From: Variovorax sp. PCZ-1
GTDB lineage: Bacteria; Pseudomonadota; Gammaproteobacteria; Burkholderiales; Burkholderiaceae_C
NCBI RefSeq assembly: GCF_018413605.1
Contig: NZ_JAHCDN010000004.1
Span: 186,001 to 250,000 of the forward strand
Length of the DNA: 64,000 bases
Reading direction: 5' to 3'
In this document: piece by piece, positions 33,240-42,953 of the stretch
Layout of the letters: the number at the start of each line of letters is the position of its first letter
Position numbering within the stretch: position 1 is the stretch's first letter
Notes under the pieces: model-generated
What the model saw: only the letters and a program-made list of their open reading frames with translations
What the model was told of the DNA's origin: nothing
Databases searched by the model: none
Translations under genes and position numbers: made by a program

Positions 33240-36200
33240 TTGAAACTGAACACTGTGAATTCCTCTACCGACGGCACGTATTTGGCCCAAGCTTTGCACA
33301 CCCACATCAGCATCCGTGGGGCGCGGACGCACAACTTGAAGAATGTGGATTTGGATATCCCGCGTAATCAGCTTGTTGTGATCACCGGGTTATCTGGCTC
33401 GGGCAAATCGTCTCTCGCTTTTGACACGCTCTATGCCGAAGGGCAGCGACGGTATGTGGAGAGTTTGTCGACCTATGCGCGGCAGTTTTTGCAGTTGATG
33501 GATAAGCCGGATGTGGATGTGATTGAGGGGCTCTCACCTGCGATCTCGATTGAGCAGAAGGCGACGAGCCATAACCCGCGTTCGACGGTGGGCACAGTCA
33601 CGGAGATTCACGATTATTTGCGCCTCTTGTTTGCTCGCGCAGGCACGCCGCATTGCCCGGATCATTTGTTGCCGCTGCAATCGCAGACGGTATCGCAGAT
33701 GGTGGATGCTGTGCTCGCTTGGCCGCAGGATACGAAGGTGATGATCCTCGCGCCGATTGCGCGGGAGAAGAAGGGCGAGTTTGTCGATGTGTTTGAAGAC
33801 ATGCAATCGCGTGGCTATGTGCGCTTTCGGGTGGATGGGGAGATGCTGGAGTTTGATGCGCTGCCTAAGCTGAAGAAAACGGAGAAACACGATATTGATG
33901 TGGTGATTGATCGGCTGAAGGTGAAGCCGGAGATGAAGCAGCGGCTGGCTGAGAGCTTTGAGGCGGCGCTGCGCATCGCTGAGGGCAGAGCGATTGCGCT
34001 GAATGTGGACTATGAAAGTGATAGTACTTCGCGCAGTAAACATGCCGGCGAAGTGGCTAAAACGCCTGAAAAAGAGCAATGGTTCAACGCGAAGTTTGCC
34101 TGCCCAGTATGTGGCTTCACGATTGGCGAACTGGAGCCGCGCCTTTTCTCTTTCAACTCGCCTGTGGGCGCTTGCGAGACATGCGATGGCATCGGCATGA
34201 TGGAATTTTTTGATCCGAGCCGGATTGTGGCGTTTCCTTCGCTATCGCTTGCCAGCGGCGCAATCAAGGGCTGGGATCGGCGCAATGGTTATTACTTTGC
34301 TTTGATTGAATCTCTGGCCAAGCATTACAAATTTGATGTGGAGAAACCGTTTGAAGAGCTGCCTGCGAATGTGCAGCAGGTGATCTTGCAGGGCAGCGGC
34401 GAGGAAGAAATTGCTTTCAGCTACACGATGGAGAGCGGCAGCTTCGCGGGCAAGAAGATGAAGAAGAAGCACCCGTTCGAGGGCATCATTCACAACATGG
34501 AGCGGCGTTATCGGGAAACGGAATCTGCGCTCGTGCGCGAAGATCTAGCGCGCTATCGCCACACGCAGCCTTGCACGGCTTGCGAAGGCACGCGCTTGAA
34601 GCGCGAGGCGCGCAATGTGCGCATAGGCGAAGGTTTGCAAGAAGGCGGGCAAGCGCGCACGATCAGCCAGATTGGCAGCGCGACTTTGATTGAAGCGCAA
34701 CGCTATTTCGAGAGCTTGAAGATGACAGGCGCGAAGGCGGAGATTGCCAGCAAGGTGATCAAAGAGATTGCTTCGCGCCTCAAGTTTTTGAATGATGTGG
34801 GCTTGAGTTATTTGAGTTTGTCGCGCAGCGCTGAGACGCTTTCTGGCGGTGAATCACAGCGCATTCGCCTCGCTTCGCAAATCGGCTCAGGTCTCACGGG
34901 TGTGATGTATGTGTTGGATGAGCCGAGCATTGGCTTGCACCAGCGCGATAACGATCGCTTGATCAGTACGCTCAAGCATCTGCGTAATTTGGGCAACAGC
35001 GTGATCGTGGTGGAGCATGATGAAGACATGATTCGCGCGGCGGATTATGTGGTGGATATTGGCATTGGCGCGGGCATTCACGGCGGGCGCATCATTGCGC
35101 AGGGCACGGCGGCGCAGATTGAGGCGAGCGCTGAATCACTTACAGGGCAGTTTTTGAGCGGCGCACGGGAAATTGCGATTCCGCAGCAGCGTGGGAAATG
35201 GTTGCCGCTGCAAGTGAAAGAGCCTGTTGCACCGCCCGCTAAATCGCGCTATCCCGTTTCGGCTTTTAAAAAGAAAGAGCCCACTGTTAAGGCCGATGAA
35301 AAATTTCAGCTGCTGCGCGTGGTGAATGCTTCGGGCAACAACTTGAAAAACGTGAGCGTTGATTTCCCCGTTGGCCTGATGACTTGCGTCACTGGCGTTT
35401 CCGGCTCAGGTAAATCCACCCTCGTGAACGACACGCTGCACAAAGCCGTGGCGCGCAGCCTCTATCGCAGCCACGATGAGCCCGCTGCGCATGACGAGCT
35501 TGAAGGCTTGGAGCATTTCGATAAGGTGATCAACGTCGATCAATCCCCGATTGGCCGCACGCCCCGCTCCAACCCCGCCACCTACACCGGCCTCTTCACG
35601 CCCATCCGCGAGCTGCTCGCTGAAATGCCTGTGGCGCGCGAGCGCGGCTATGGCGCGGGGCGCTTCAGCTTCAACGTGGCCGGTGGCCGCTGCGAAGCTT
35701 GCCAAGGCGATGGTGTGGTGAAAGTGGAGATGCACTTTCTGCCCGATGTGTATGTGCCCTGCGATGTGTGCAAAGGCGAGCGCTACAACCGCGAGACTTT
35801 GGAGGTGCTCTACAAAGGCAAAAACATCGCGCAAATCCTGAACATGACTGTGGCCGAAGCGCATGAGTTCATGAAAGCCGTGCCCACCATCGCGCGCAAA
35901 CTGCAAACCTTGCTCGACGTGGGCCTGAGCTACATCCGCCTAGGCCAAAGCGCCACCACCCTCTCAGGCGGCGAAGCCCAGCGCGTCAAACTCGCGCTCG
36001 AACTCAGCAAACGCGACACCGGCCGCACGCTCTACATCCTCGACGAGCCCACCACCGGTCTGCACTTCGCAGACATCGAACTGCTTCTCAAAGTGCTGCA
36101 TCAACTCAGAGACGCAGGCAACACCATCGTCATCATCGAACACAACCTAGATGTGATCAAAACCGCCGACTGGCTCATCGACATGGGGCCTGAAGGCGGC

Positions 36201-36299
36201 TCAGGCGGCGGGCAAGTGGTGGCTGAAGGTACGCCGGAGCAGGTGGCGGCGAACCCAGCGAGTCATACGGGGAAGTATTTGGCGCGCTTGCTCGGCTAG
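33240..36299 (+). CDS. uvrA: Excinuclease ABC subunit UvrA
   Basis: About 1019 residues, against 940 in E. coli. Damage-recognition ATPase of nucleotide excision repair. First ATP site [28 protein letters not shown] (about 49); second [17 protein letters not shown] (about 721). Signature motifs [12 protein letters not shown] and [12 protein letters not shown]. Zinc fingers CPVC...CETC (about 284-310) and CEAC...CDVC. Residues 256-278 come from a dispersed repeat ([20 protein letters not shown]) inserted before the first zinc finger. Extra linker before the second ATPase (about 645-690) also adds length. No ATG fits: TTG 33240 or GTG 33255 must be used, so the start is uncertain. Confidence 0.95.
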   Translation: MKLNTVNSSTDGTYLAQALHTHISIRGARTHNLKNVDLDIPRNQLVVITGLSGSGKSSLAFDTLYAEGQRRYVESLSTYARQFLQLMDKPDVDVIEGLSPAISIEQKATSHNPRSTVGTVTEIHDYLRLLFARAGTPHCPDHLLPLQSQTVSQMVDAVLAWPQDTKVMILAPIAREKKGEFVDVFEDMQSRGYVRFRVDGEMLEFDALPKLKKTEKHDIDVVIDRLKVKPEMKQRLAESFEAALRIAEGRAIALNVDYESDSTSRSKHAGEVAKTPEKEQWFNAKFACPVCGFTIGELEPRLFSFNSPVGACETCDGIGMMEFFDPSRIVAFPSLSLASGAIKGWDRRNGYYFALIESLAKHYKFDVEKPFEELPANVQQVILQGSGEEEIAFSYTMESGSFAGKKMKKKHPFEGIIHNMERRYRETESALVREDLARYRHTQPCTACEGTRLKREARNVRIGEGLQEGGQARTISQIGSATLIEAQRYFESLKMTGAKAEIASKVIKEIASRLKFLNDVGLSYLSLSRSAETLSGGESQRIRLASQIGSGLTGVMYVLDEPSIGLHQRDNDRLISTLKHLRNLGNSVIVVEHDEDMIRAADYVVDIGIGAGIHGGRIIAQGTAAQIEASAESLTGQFLSGAREIAIPQQRGKWLPLQVKEPVAPPAKSRYPVSAFKKKEPTVKADEKFQLLRVVNASGNNLKNVSVDFPVGLMTCVTGVSGSGKSTLVNDTLHKAVARSLYRSHDEPAAHDELEGLEHFDKVINVDQSPIGRTPRSNPATYTGLFTPIRELLAEMPVARERGYGAGRFSFNVAGGRCEACQGDGVVKVEMHFLPDVYVPCDVCKGERYNRETLEVLYKGKNIAQILNMTVAEAHEFMKAVPTIARKLQTLLDVGLSYIRLGQSATTLSGGEAQRVKLALELSKRDTGRTLYILDEPTTGLHFADIELLLKVLHQLRDAGNTIVIIEHNLDVIKTADWLIDMGPEGGSGGGQVVAEGTPEQVAANPASHTGKYLARLLG
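34008..34075 (+). repeat. Dispersed repeat, copy 10 (in frame in uvrA)
   Basis: Forward orientation: GACTATGAAAGTGATAGTAC, then TCGCGCAGTAAACATGCCGG, then GAAGTGGCTAAAACGCCTGA; the tail is perfectly kept relative to copy 7. Confidence 0.92.
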
Positions 36300-36301
36300 C
36301 C

Positions 36302-36790
36302 TCACTTCACCTCGTAAAACACCATCTCTACGCGATCTGGAAAGCGCGCCCCTGTGCCGATGAAGAGGGTTTGCGTCATCCACGCTAAATCGGCGCGCTC
36401 GACTTCGAAGCGGGGGGCGCAGCGGAAATAGATGCGTTCCGGTGGGACAGATTCGCCGCGCACTAAGGCTGCGATGTCTTCTTCGCTGCCGGTGCGCACC
36501 GCACTGTTGGTGATGTAGATGTGGCTGCCATCGCTCAAGAGAATGATGTAGCGGGCATCGAGTTGGGCTGCTGTGGAGCTGGTGACGAGTTGGAAATCTG
36601 CACCGCCGGGGAGCACTTCGCCCGCCATAGATTGGCCACGCGCTGTGCCTTGAACTGTGCCACCAGTGATGGGGATGATGCGGCGTTTGCCTGTGCCGAG
36701 TGCGTGCGTCACGTTGCCCGCTTCCACGGGTTTAGCCACTTGCACGGTGAGTTGCATGATGGGTTCTAGTTGTGGTGTGGGCAGGTTCAT
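36302..36790 (-). CDS. DUF3237 family protein
   Basis: 162 residues of the DUF3237/UPF0311 family, a beta-barrel fold of unknown function. Typical blocks: GKRRIIPITGGTVQG, GEVLPGGADFQLV, LDARYIILLSDGSHIYITNSAVR, YFRCAPRFEVERADLAWM. No signal peptide. It converges with uvrA (2-bp gap) and diverges from the acetoacetyl-CoA synthetase gene. Confidence 0.83.
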   Translation of the reverse strand: MNLPTPQLEPIMQLTVQVAKPVEAGNVTHALGTGKRRIIPITGGTVQGTARGQSMAGEVLPGGADFQLVTSSTAAQLDARYIILLSDGSHIYITNSAVRTGSEEDIAALVRGESVPPERIYFRCAPRFEVERADLAWMTQTLFIGTGARFPDRVEMVFYEVK

Positions 36791-36841
36791 GCGGGAATCT
36801 CCGTGCGTGATGGCTGATGTGTAGAGGCTAATATCTTGCGC

Positions 36842-38932
36842 ATGACTTTAACGCCTTCTTCTCCTGCATACGTCCCACAGATTCGCCTCTACCAAGATTG
36901 GCTCGCGCGTGAGCGCGATCTGCGCTTTGAAAACTATGACGCGCTGTGGCAATGGTCGGTGACGGATTTGGAGGGGTTTTGGCAATCGATTTGGGATTAT
37001 TTTGAAGTTCAATCACCTACGCCGCACACGGCAGCGCTGGCTGATGACCGAATGCCGCAGGCGAAGTGGTTTCCGGGTGCGCAGGTGAATTACGCGGCGC
37101 AGGTGTTGCGGCATGCTGAAGCAGCGCATGCAGCGGGCTTAGCTGCGATCATCAGTGAGAATGAGTTGGGCGAAATTCGTGAGCTGAGCTGGCCTGAGTT
37201 GGCATCACAAGTGGCTTCGCTTGCGCTCACGCTGCGCGAAATGGGCGTACAGCGCGGGGATCGTGTGGCGGCCTATATGCCGAATATTCCTGAGACGATC
37301 ATTGCATGCTTAGCCTGCGTTAGCATTGGCGCGGTGTGGAGTGTGTGTGCGCCGGATATGGGCACGCCTGCAGTGCTGGATCGTTTCAAGCAGATCACGC
37401 CGAAGGTGTTGATTGCGGTAGATGGTGTGCATTACGCGGGCAAGGCGATGGATCGCAGTGCGGTGGTGCAGGAGCTGTGCGCGGGGCTGCCTACAGTGTC
37501 GCATCTGGTGTTGCTCAGCACAGCTTGGGGAGATTCAAACGCTATCAAATCAGTAGCGGTTCGCGCAGATTTCATGCCGGCGATTGGCCGAAAAGGCTTA
37601 GAAATTGCTGCATTTAAGCCTGAAATGCTGCCCTTCGATCATCCGCTGTGGATCGTTTATTCCAGCGGTACGACGGGTCTGCCCAAGCCTATCGTGCATG
37701 GCCACGGCGGCATTGTGCTCACGCTGCTGGCACTGAAATGCTTGGGCAACGATATTGGCAGCAGCTATGCGCCAAACAGCTTCGGCGAGCGATTTCATTG
37801 GTACAGCTCCACAGGCTGGGTGATGTGGAATGCGCAGATGGCAGGTTTGGCCACGGGCACGACGATTTGCATTTACGACGGCTCGCCTTCTGGCAGCAAA
37901 GACGCGCCGGATTGGACGATTCTCTGGCGCTTCTGTGCAAGGCATCGCTGCACATTTTTTGGCGCGGGCGCAGCGTATTGGACGAACTGTATGAAGGCGG
38001 GCGTGAGTGCTTCTGCGCTGCAAACAGCAGGGCATGAGCTCAGACAAGTGCGCGCGCTGGGCTCCACAGGCTCGCCATTGCCAGAAGATGTGCAGCGCTG
38101 GGGCGCGGAGCAGTTTGCCAGCATCGGCACACCAGACATCTTCTGGTGCAACATCTCCGGCGGCACAGATTTTTGTGGCGCGTTCATCGGCAGCCATCGT
38201 GAACTGAAACAAGTGCCCGGCCAGATGCAATGCCGTTTGCTCGGTTGCGCTGTAGAAGCGTGGAATGAGGAGGGTAAGCCAGTGATGGGCGAAGTGGGCG
38301 AGCTGGTGTGCACACAGCCGATTCCTTCCATGCCGCTGTATTTCTGGAACGATGCAGGCAATGAGCGCTATCTCTCTAGCTATTTCGATATGTACAGCAC
38401 CGTGAATAGCAAAGGCGAAAAACGCCTCGTGTGGCGACACGGCGATTGGCTCAAAATTGGCGCAGATGGTGGCTGCATCATTTACGGAAGAAGCGATGCC
38501 ACGATCAACCGCGCTGGCCTGCGCATGGGCACGAGTGAGATTTATTCAGCTGTGGAAGCGCTGCCTGAAGTGCTCGACAGCATGGTGGTGGATTTGGAAT
38601 ACCTCGGCAAAGAAAGCTTCATGCCCCTCTTCGTCGCGCTGCGCCCCGGCATGACGCTCACGGATGATTTGAAGATTCGAATTCATGATGCGATTCGCCA
38701 ACAACTTTCGCCGCGCTTTGTCCCTAACGAGACATTGCAGGTTGAAGCAATTCCACGCACTTTGAGCGGCAAAAAACAAGAGCTGCCCATCAAGAAACTC
38801 ATGCTCGGCCAACCGCTTGAAAAAGTGGTGAACAAAGATGCCATGGCAAACCCGGATTGCTTGGATTGGTATGTGCATTACGCTAAAAAGCATCTCGCCA
38901 AATCACTTGACGCAACCAGGAGCACCGCATGA
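36842..38932 (+). CDS. Acetoacetyl-CoA synthetase (acetoacetate-CoA ligase)
   Basis: 696 residues from ATG 36842. ATP-dependent activation of acetoacetate to acetoacetyl-CoA, used in ketone-body/PHB turnover. Seen: AACS-type N-terminal cap DLEGFWQSIWDYF, AMP-binding P-loop VYSSGTTGLPKPIVHGHGG (about 275), GSTGSPLPEDV, NISGGTDFCGAFIG, and WRHGDWLKIGADGGCIIYGRSDATINR; the catalytic Lys is in RTLSGKKQELPIKKL near the end. A dispersed repeat encodes residues 232-255 (NAIKSVAVRADFMPAIGRKG) in a linker before the P-loop. Overlaps the Bug gene by 4 bp. Confidence 0.92.
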   Translation: MTLTPSSPAYVPQIRLYQDWLARERDLRFENYDALWQWSVTDLEGFWQSIWDYFEVQSPTPHTAALADDRMPQAKWFPGAQVNYAAQVLRHAEAAHAAGLAAIISENELGEIRELSWPELASQVASLALTLREMGVQRGDRVAAYMPNIPETIIACLACVSIGAVWSVCAPDMGTPAVLDRFKQITPKVLIAVDGVHYAGKAMDRSAVVQELCAGLPTVSHLVLLSTAWGDSNAIKSVAVRADFMPAIGRKGLEIAAFKPEMLPFDHPLWIVYSSGTTGLPKPIVHGHGGIVLTLLALKCLGNDIGSSYAPNSFGERFHWYSSTGWVMWNAQMAGLATGTTICIYDGSPSGSKDAPDWTILWRFCARHRCTFFGAGAAYWTNCMKAGVSASALQTAGHELRQVRALGSTGSPLPEDVQRWGAEQFASIGTPDIFWCNISGGTDFCGAFIGSHRELKQVPGQMQCRLLGCAVEAWNEEGKPVMGEVGELVCTQPIPSMPLYFWNDAGNERYLSSYFDMYSTVNSKGEKRLVWRHGDWLKIGADGGCIIYGRSDATINRAGLRMGTSEIYSAVEALPEVLDSMVVDLEYLGKESFMPLFVALRPGMTLTDDLKIRIHDAIRQQLSPRFVPNETLQVEAIPRTLSGKKQELPIKKLMLGQPLEKVVNKDAMANPDCLDWYVHYAKKHLAKSLDATRSTA
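37537..37606 (+). repeat. Dispersed repeat, copy 11 (in frame in acetoacetyl-CoA synthetase)
   Basis: Forward orientation: CGCTATCAAATCAGTAGCG, then TCGCGCAGATTTCATGCCGG, with tail GAAAAGGCTTAGAAA. Confidence 0.93.
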
Positions 38933-39912
38933 AAACGACACGTCGCCAAAGCCTAAAAACCACAGCTGCACTCATCGCAGCACCTGCTCTTGTGAGTCCG
39001 TGGGCACGCGCGCAAGACAAATTTCCTTCGCGCCCGATCTCCTTGATCTGCCCTTGGCCAGCCGGCGGCGCATCAGACGGCGCAGTTCGCTCCATTGGTG
39101 AGGCTTTGGCTCGTGCTTTGGGAGGAGCAACCGTCACGATTGATAACAAGCCCGGCGCTGGCGGCACGCTGGGGGCGACTGCCATGCTCACCGCCAAGCC
39201 CGATGGCTACACCTTGACGCAATTGCCGCTGGGTATTTATCGCCTGCCTCACATGCAGAAAATGGCCTTCCATCCGGTGAATGACATCACGCATATTGCT
39301 TGCCTCACCGGCTACACCTTCGGTATCGCCGCCACTGCTGACGCACCCTTCAAAACGATCAAAGAGATGGTCGCTTGGGCCAAAGCCAATCCTGGCAAAT
39401 TAGATTACGGCCACACCGGCGCAGGCACCACGCCGCATCTGGCTTTTGAGGAGTTTGCCTTCAAGGCGGGCTTCACCACCAACCCCATTCCCTACAAAGG
39501 CTCGGCAGAAATTTTGCAGGCGATTTTGGGCGGGCAGATTCCCGTGATGAGCGGCACCACCGAGTTTGTGCCCCATGTGCAATCGGGCAAGCTGCGCTAT
39601 CTGGCCACGCTGGGCAGCAAGCGCACCAAGGCCTTCCCCGATGTGCCGACCGTGCGCGAAAGTGGATGGGATACGATTTCTGAATCGCCTTTCGGCATCG
39701 GTGGCCCTAAGGGCATGGATCCTGCCGTCGTTAAATTGCTTGAAAGCGCACTGCAGAAGGTCAGCCAAGATCCAAAGGTGTTGGAAGTGTTTGATAAATT
39801 CCATCAACCTGTGATTTGGATGGACAGCGCCGAATACTCCCGTTACGCCGCCCGCACTTTCGCGCAAGAGCGCGCCACGATTGAGCGGCTGGGCTTGCTG
39901 CCAAAGAGCTAA
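38929..39912 (+). CDS. Bug-family tripartite tricarboxylate receptor (periplasmic binding protein)
   Basis: 327 residues. Tat-like signal MKTTRRQSLKTTAALIAAPAL, mature start about QDKFPSRPISLICPWPAGGASD, the Bug-family motif for binding carboxylates. GAGTTPHLAFEEF and VPTVRESG are further family blocks. No TctA/TctB partner is adjacent; Bug proteins are often orphans in Burkholderiales. Translational coupling (ATGA) with the acetoacetyl-CoA synthetase suggests a short-chain keto-acid as ligand, which is inference. Confidence 0.92.
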   Translation: MKTTRRQSLKTTAALIAAPALVSPWARAQDKFPSRPISLICPWPAGGASDGAVRSIGEALARALGGATVTIDNKPGAGGTLGATAMLTAKPDGYTLTQLPLGIYRLPHMQKMAFHPVNDITHIACLTGYTFGIAATADAPFKTIKEMVAWAKANPGKLDYGHTGAGTTPHLAFEEFAFKAGFTTNPIPYKGSAEILQAILGGQIPVMSGTTEFVPHVQSGKLRYLATLGSKRTKAFPDVPTVRESGWDTISESPFGIGGPKGMDPAVVKLLESALQKVSQDPKVLEVFDKFHQPVIWMDSAEYSRYAARTFAQERATIERLGLLPKS

Positions 39913-39915
39913 GCT

Positions 39916-40593
39916 TTACTTTTTTGCGCTCTTCAAATACTGCTCAGATGTCACGCCCATCGAGACGTAAATGCTCGTGACGGCTTCCATGCCCATCTCT
40001 GCAGGCTCGACCCATTCGGGCGGCACATAAAGCAAACCACCGCCTACGGGCACGGGCGCTGTGGGTACAAGTACGCCCAGGTATGCCTGGCCGCTGATCA
40101 TCACAGCCTGCGGCGTGGAGAGAAAACCCAGCACCGCTGTGCCTGCTTTGCTCGCGGGATCGCCCGCAACGGGCTTACCGCCAAAATAGAGCCAAACTGG
40201 TGACATGGATTTGAGATCGTCACCCTCTTTGCGCGCGAAGAGCGCCACGAGTTTTTGTGCCACGTCATAGATCGTGCGCACCACGGGGATGCGCTGCACC
40301 AAAGAATTCAGTAATCCAGAAATGCCGCGCTGCAGGCCCGCCTCCACCAGCAGGCCAATCGCATACACCACCACCACGACCAAGAGCATGCCCAACAAAT
40401 AGCCGATCAGTTCCGACTCCGTGACGCCCAAGCCCACACTGGTGAGCAGCTGCCCAACGCTGCTTCCTGGCCCCAAATACTTGGCGAGAAATTGCCAAAC
40501 CCAACCCAGCAGCAAGAGTGTGGCGGCCAGTGGCAACAAAGCCAATAGGCCAGTGATTAAGGTGCGCACAGGATGATTAAGCGAGAATTTCAT
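39916..40593 (-). CDS. DUF502 membrane protein
   Basis: 225 residues from ATG 40593 (the open frame extends further to 40830 but through the MarR region, so is rejected). Two membrane helices (about 12-32 and 60-82), then VQRIPVVRTIYDVAQKLVALF and PTAPVPVGGGLLYVPPEWV, the DUF502 (PF04367) hallmark with a GG..PxxPxP motif. Function unknown; homologues are widespread in proteobacteria and chloroplasts. Confidence 0.85.
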   Translation of the reverse strand: MKFSLNHPVRTLITGLLALLPLAATLLLLGWVWQFLAKYLGPGSSVGQLLTSVGLGVTESELIGYLLGMLLVVVVVYAIGLLVEAGLQRGISGLLNSLVQRIPVVRTIYDVAQKLVALFARKEGDDLKSMSPVWLYFGGKPVAGDPASKAGTAVLGFLSTPQAVMISGQAYLGVLVPTAPVPVGGGLLYVPPEWVEPAEMGMEAVTSIYVSMGVTSEQYLKSAKK

Positions 40594-40622
40594 GCGGTAA
40601 GCATACCTGCTGCGCAGCCGTC

Positions 40623-41099
40623 TCAGTAGCCTCGTGCATAGGCTTCTAGGCCAAAGTTCAATACCTGCGCCACTTGGCTTCCCACCTCTTTCACCAGCTC
40701 TTCTTGCGCTTGCGCCACCGCTGCTTCGAACGCTGCCAGCCACTCCAGGCCCGTAGGCGTGAAATGCACTATTTTTGCTCGGGCATCGCGCGAGTCTGCC
40801 TCGCGCTGCACCAAGCCCCAGGCCTCGCACTCATCCACGAGCGTGGTCATGGCTTGTTTGCTCATGCCAGCGGCTTGCGCCAGATCCGTCAAACGGCTGC
40901 CTTGCAGGTCAAGATGCCGCGTGATGTGAACGATGGCTGCACTCACTTTGCCGCGCCCCGCGAGGTTGGCCAACTGCAGCGGAGCTTGGCTGCTGTGCGC
41001 CATCAACGTCTGCACCCGCGTGTCAAATCGGTGGGATGCTTCGCCGAGTAAGCGACCTGTGTGCGTCGCTCGCCAGCCGTCTTTGAGGGCAGATTCCAT
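40623..41099 (-). CDS. MarR-family transcriptional regulator
   Basis: 158 residues. Winged helix: LANLAGRGKVSAAIVHITRHL, SRLTDLAQAAGMSKQAMTTLVDECEAWGLVQREADSRDARAKIVHFT, the last being the wing with the DxRxK pattern. ATG 41099 sits next to an imperfect palindrome TCAGTTTAATTGA at 41113-41125 (minus strand), possibly its own operator. Ligand unknown. Confidence 0.88.
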   Translation of the reverse strand: MESALKDGWRATHTGRLLGEASHRFDTRVQTLMAHSSQAPLQLANLAGRGKVSAAIVHITRHLDLQGSRLTDLAQAAGMSKQAMTTLVDECEAWGLVQREADSRDARAKIVHFTPTGLEWLAAFEAAVAQAQEELVKEVGSQVAQVLNFGLEAYARGY

Positions 41100-41151
41100 C
41101 GGCTTATTTTAGTCAATTAAACTGATCAATATTTCTATTTACTTCTTTGTA

Positions 41152-41165
41152 CTGTGCATATACAG
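41152..41165 (+). promoter_or_regulatory. LexA-box-like palindrome upstream of recA (short spacing)
   Basis: CTGT-GCATAT-ACAG. A canonical LexA box is CTGT-N8-ACAG; this one has N6, two bases shorter. Position (about 95 bases before recA) is right for an SOS operator but the spacing is not. Confidence 0.35.
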
Positions 41166-41258
41166 TCCTGATCAATCCAACAGCTTTTCGATTCGAATTT
41201 TTGAAGAGGCTAAGTTGGAGCTAACACTCACTTAACCGGAATGCAAGGAAATATGAAG

Positions 41259-42314
41259 ATGGACGCACAAGTCAAAGGCACAAAGATCGAAGCCGCCGCC
41301 AACGAAAAAGCCAAGGCACTGCAAGCCGCTCTGGCGCAGATTGAGAAGCAATTCGGCAAAGGCTCCATCATGAAGCTGGGCGAGGGCGAGGTGATTGAAG
41401 ACATTCAGGTTGTCTCCACTGGCTCGCTGGGCTTGGATGTGGCGCTTGGTGTGGGTGGTCTGCCCCGTGGCCGCGTGATCGAGATTTACGGCCCAGAAAG
41501 CTCTGGCAAAACCACGCTCACCCTGCAAGTGGTGGCTGAGATGCAAAAGCAAGGCGGCACCTGCGCCTTCATCGATGCTGAGCACGCGCTGGATGTGCAA
41601 TACGCGCAAAACCTCGGCGTGAACCTGCAAGACATGCTGATTTCTCAGCCAGACACCGGCGAGCAAGCGCTGGAAATTGTGGACAGCCTCGTGCGCTCCG
41701 GCGCGGTGGATCTGATCGTGGTGGACTCTGTGGCCGCATTAACTCCAAAAGCTGAACTCGAAGGCGAGATGGGCGATTCCCTCCCCGGCCTGCAAGCCCG
41801 CCTGATGAGCCAAGCTCTGCGCAAGCTCACTGCCACGATCAAGAAAACCAATTGCATGGTGATCTTCATCAACCAAATCCGCATGAAGATCGGCGTGATG
41901 TTTGGCTCGCCAGAGACGACCACCGGCGGCAATGCGCTCAAGTTCTACGCTTCTGTGCGCCTCGATATCCGCCGCACCGGCACGATCAAGAAAGCTGAAG
42001 TGGCGATTGGCAATGAGACCAAAGTCAAAGTGGTGAAAAACAAAGTCTCGCCTCCGTTCAAAGAAGCGCATTTCGACATCATGTTTGGCGAAGGCATCTC
42101 CCGCTTGGGCGAAATCATCGACATGGGCGTGGAGGCCCGCATCATCGAGAAAAGCGGCGCTTGGTATGCCTACGGCGGCGAGAAGATCGGCCAAGGGCGC
42201 GATAACACCCGCGAGTTCTTGAAAGAAAATCAGGCTCTGGCGTTCGAGATCGAAAACAAGATTCGTGAGTCTTTGAATATTGCTTTGCTGCCTGCTGATG
42301 TGTCGGAAGCTTAA
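41259..42314 (+). CDS. recA: RecA recombinase
   Basis: 351 residues from ATG 41259, chosen because AAGGAA lies nine bases upstream and MDAQVKG resembles Burkholderiales RecA starts; ATG 41253 or 41241 would be too close to it or upstream of it. RecA coats ssDNA for strand exchange and stimulates LexA self-cleavage. Walker [11 protein letters not shown] (about 67-76), Walker [14 protein letters not shown]-binding loop L1 around [11 protein letters not shown]2 around [28 protein letters not shown], and the C-terminal acidic end. recX follows. Confidence 0.98.
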   Translation: MDAQVKGTKIEAAANEKAKALQAALAQIEKQFGKGSIMKLGEGEVIEDIQVVSTGSLGLDVALGVGGLPRGRVIEIYGPESSGKTTLTLQVVAEMQKQGGTCAFIDAEHALDVQYAQNLGVNLQDMLISQPDTGEQALEIVDSLVRSGAVDLIVVDSVAALTPKAELEGEMGDSLPGLQARLMSQALRKLTATIKKTNCMVIFINQIRMKIGVMFGSPETTTGGNALKFYASVRLDIRRTGTIKKAEVAIGNETKVKVVKNKVSPPFKEAHFDIMFGEGISRLGEIIDMGVEARIIEKSGAWYAYGGEKIGQGRDNTREFLKENQALAFEIENKIRESLNIALLPADVSEA

Positions 42315-42331
42315 GGTTTAAAGCCGAACAG

Positions 42332-42469
42332 CCGGACGCCAAGGGCGCAAAAGTTGCGCAAAAGACGCAGAAGAAGCCGTTAAAGAAAAAACGATGGGTT
42401 TAATTTCTTCGCATTTATTTTTGGCATTTTTTGCGTCTTCTGCGCAACTTTTGCGCCCTTTGCGTCCGG
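42332..42469 (+). repeat. Long inverted repeat between recA and recX
   Basis: Arms 42332-42369 and 42432-42469, each 38 nt and differing at two positions (outer end CCGGACGC, middle GGGCGCAAAAGTTGCGCA), around a 62-nt loop. It would form a 38-bp RNA stem in the recA-recX transcript. It looks like a member of a repeat with GACGCAGAAG/GGCGCAAAAG words common in beta-proteobacteria. In E. coli a terminator here limits recX expression. Confidence 0.85.
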
Positions 42470-42495
42470 TATTGAAAATTCTTTGCGTGCTGTAA

Positions 42496-42945
42496 ATGTT
42501 CGCCCAACAACAACTCTCCCTCAAAGGCCGCGCCCTCAAAGCGCTGGCTGGGCGGGAGCGTTCTCGGGTGGAGCTGGAGCGCAAACTCGCAAGCTTTGAA
42601 GAAGAACCTGGCCAGTTGGCCAAGCTGCTCGACGAGCTGCAAGCCAAGGGCTTTTTAGACGATCAGAGAGCAGCCGATTCGCTCGCCAATCACCGTGGCC
42701 GCAAGCTCGGTACAGCCAGAGTCGTGCAGGAGATGAAAGCGCGCGGCATGGATGCAGAAGCCATCGCGCAAACCACTGAGCAACTCAAAGCCACGGAGCT
42801 TGAGCGCGCACGCGAAGTGTGGCGTAAGAAATTTGGGGCTGAAGCAGCGGATGCGAGCGAGCGGAGCAAGCAGATGCGCTTCTTGATCACGCGGGGCTTT
42901 TCAGCGGAAATCATTCGCCGCGTTGTGGCCAATGATGAGGACTGA
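42496..42945 (+). CDS. recX: RecA regulator RecX
   Basis: 149 residues of three-helix repeats: LSLKGRALKALAGRERSRVELERKLASF, then LLDELQAKGFLDDQRAADSLANH...VVQEMKARGMDAE and RSKQMRFLITRGFSAEIIRRVV. RecX binds RecA filaments and limits their activity. Located 180 bp after recA, separated by the long inverted repeat. Confidence 0.93.
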   Translation: MFAQQQLSLKGRALKALAGRERSRVELERKLASFEEEPGQLAKLLDELQAKGFLDDQRAADSLANHRGRKLGTARVVQEMKARGMDAEAIAQTTEQLKATELERAREVWRKKFGAEAADASERSKQMRFLITRGFSAEIIRRVVANDED

Positions 42946-42953
42946 TCTCGCCA

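Noticed and set aside
40594-40830. N-terminal extension of the DUF502 frame
   Set aside because: It is the shadow of the MarR gene region; the first membrane helix begins at ATG 40593.
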